In this document: in pieces, positions 14,969 to 14,980 of the stretch | Numbering within the stretch: the first letter of the stretch is position 1 | Layout: the number at the start of each line of letters is the position of its first letter | Origin: an uncultured Prevotella sp. | Lineage (GTDB): Bacteria; Bacteroidota; Bacteroidia; Bacteroidales; Bacteroidaceae | Direction of reading: 5' to 3' | Assembly (NCBI GenBank): GCA_934230965.1 | Contig: CAKQFW010000028.1 | Span: forward strand, 1 to 14,980 | Length of the DNA stretch: 14,980 nucleotides | Program-made: the position numbers and the translations under genes | The notes under the pieces: model-generated | Seen by the model: the letters and a program-made list of their open reading frames with translations, nothing else | The model's database searches: none | Told to the model about the DNA's origin: nothing

Positions 14969-14980
14969 ATGGATAAAAAC
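14969..14980 (+). CDS. First codons of a gene cut by the window edge
   Basis: ATG GAT AAA AAC (Met-Asp-Lys-Asn) follows a purine-rich leader and a good Bacteroidetes promoter box at 14894. Only four codons are visible, so the product cannot be named. It is divergent from ftsX. The call rests on promoter and position only. Confidence 0.4.

Overview
The window reads as chromosome of a Bacteroidales bacterium, most likely Prevotella or a close relative. The evidence is Bacteroidetes-type promoter boxes (TAnnTTTG with an upstream TTTG/TTG), the near absence of Shine-Dalgarno sites in the housekeeping genes, a DUF3943 outer-membrane protein, and the gene order ftsX - DUF3098 - uppP - truB - queA - folK, which is typical of the phylum.

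Layout. 1-428: no supportable gene; AT-rich DNA with two copies of a TGCATA-TT-TATGCA palindrome and a dense set of interlocking inverted repeats. 429-1088 (minus): MgtC/SapB membrane protein. 1137-6520 (minus): a compact three-gene cassette of a DUF262 + DUF1524 HNH protein (GmrSD-like), a large second DUF262 protein with no visible nuclease, and a small unrecognised protein that overlaps it by ATGA. This is the most interesting part: a candidate multi-gene relative of type IV restriction systems. 6547-8940 (minus): a surface-repeat + DUF3943 outer-membrane protein split by one in-frame TAG, so probably a pseudogene or a sequencing error. 8941-9212: divergent promoter region with a 73-bp tandem repeat that duplicates a promoter box. 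9213-10202 (plus): Gfo/Idh/MocA oxidoreductase. 10208-14742 (minus): the housekeeping cluster, read from right to left as ftsX, DUF3098, uppP, truB, queA, a hairpin terminator, then folK. 14969 to the end: the first codons of a probable plus-strand gene.

How the genes work together. The right half is core physiology: septal peptidoglycan control (FtsX), lipid carrier recycling (UppP), two tRNA modification enzymes (TruB, QueA) that are translationally coupled, and a folate step (FolK). The left half looks accessory. The three-gene cassette is visibly more AT-rich, most strongly in its third gene, and sits between mgtC and the broken outer-membrane gene with no integrase, tRNA or IS visible. 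I infer it was acquired horizontally and may sense and cleave foreign or modified DNA. That function is inferred from domain families and is not shown by the sequence.
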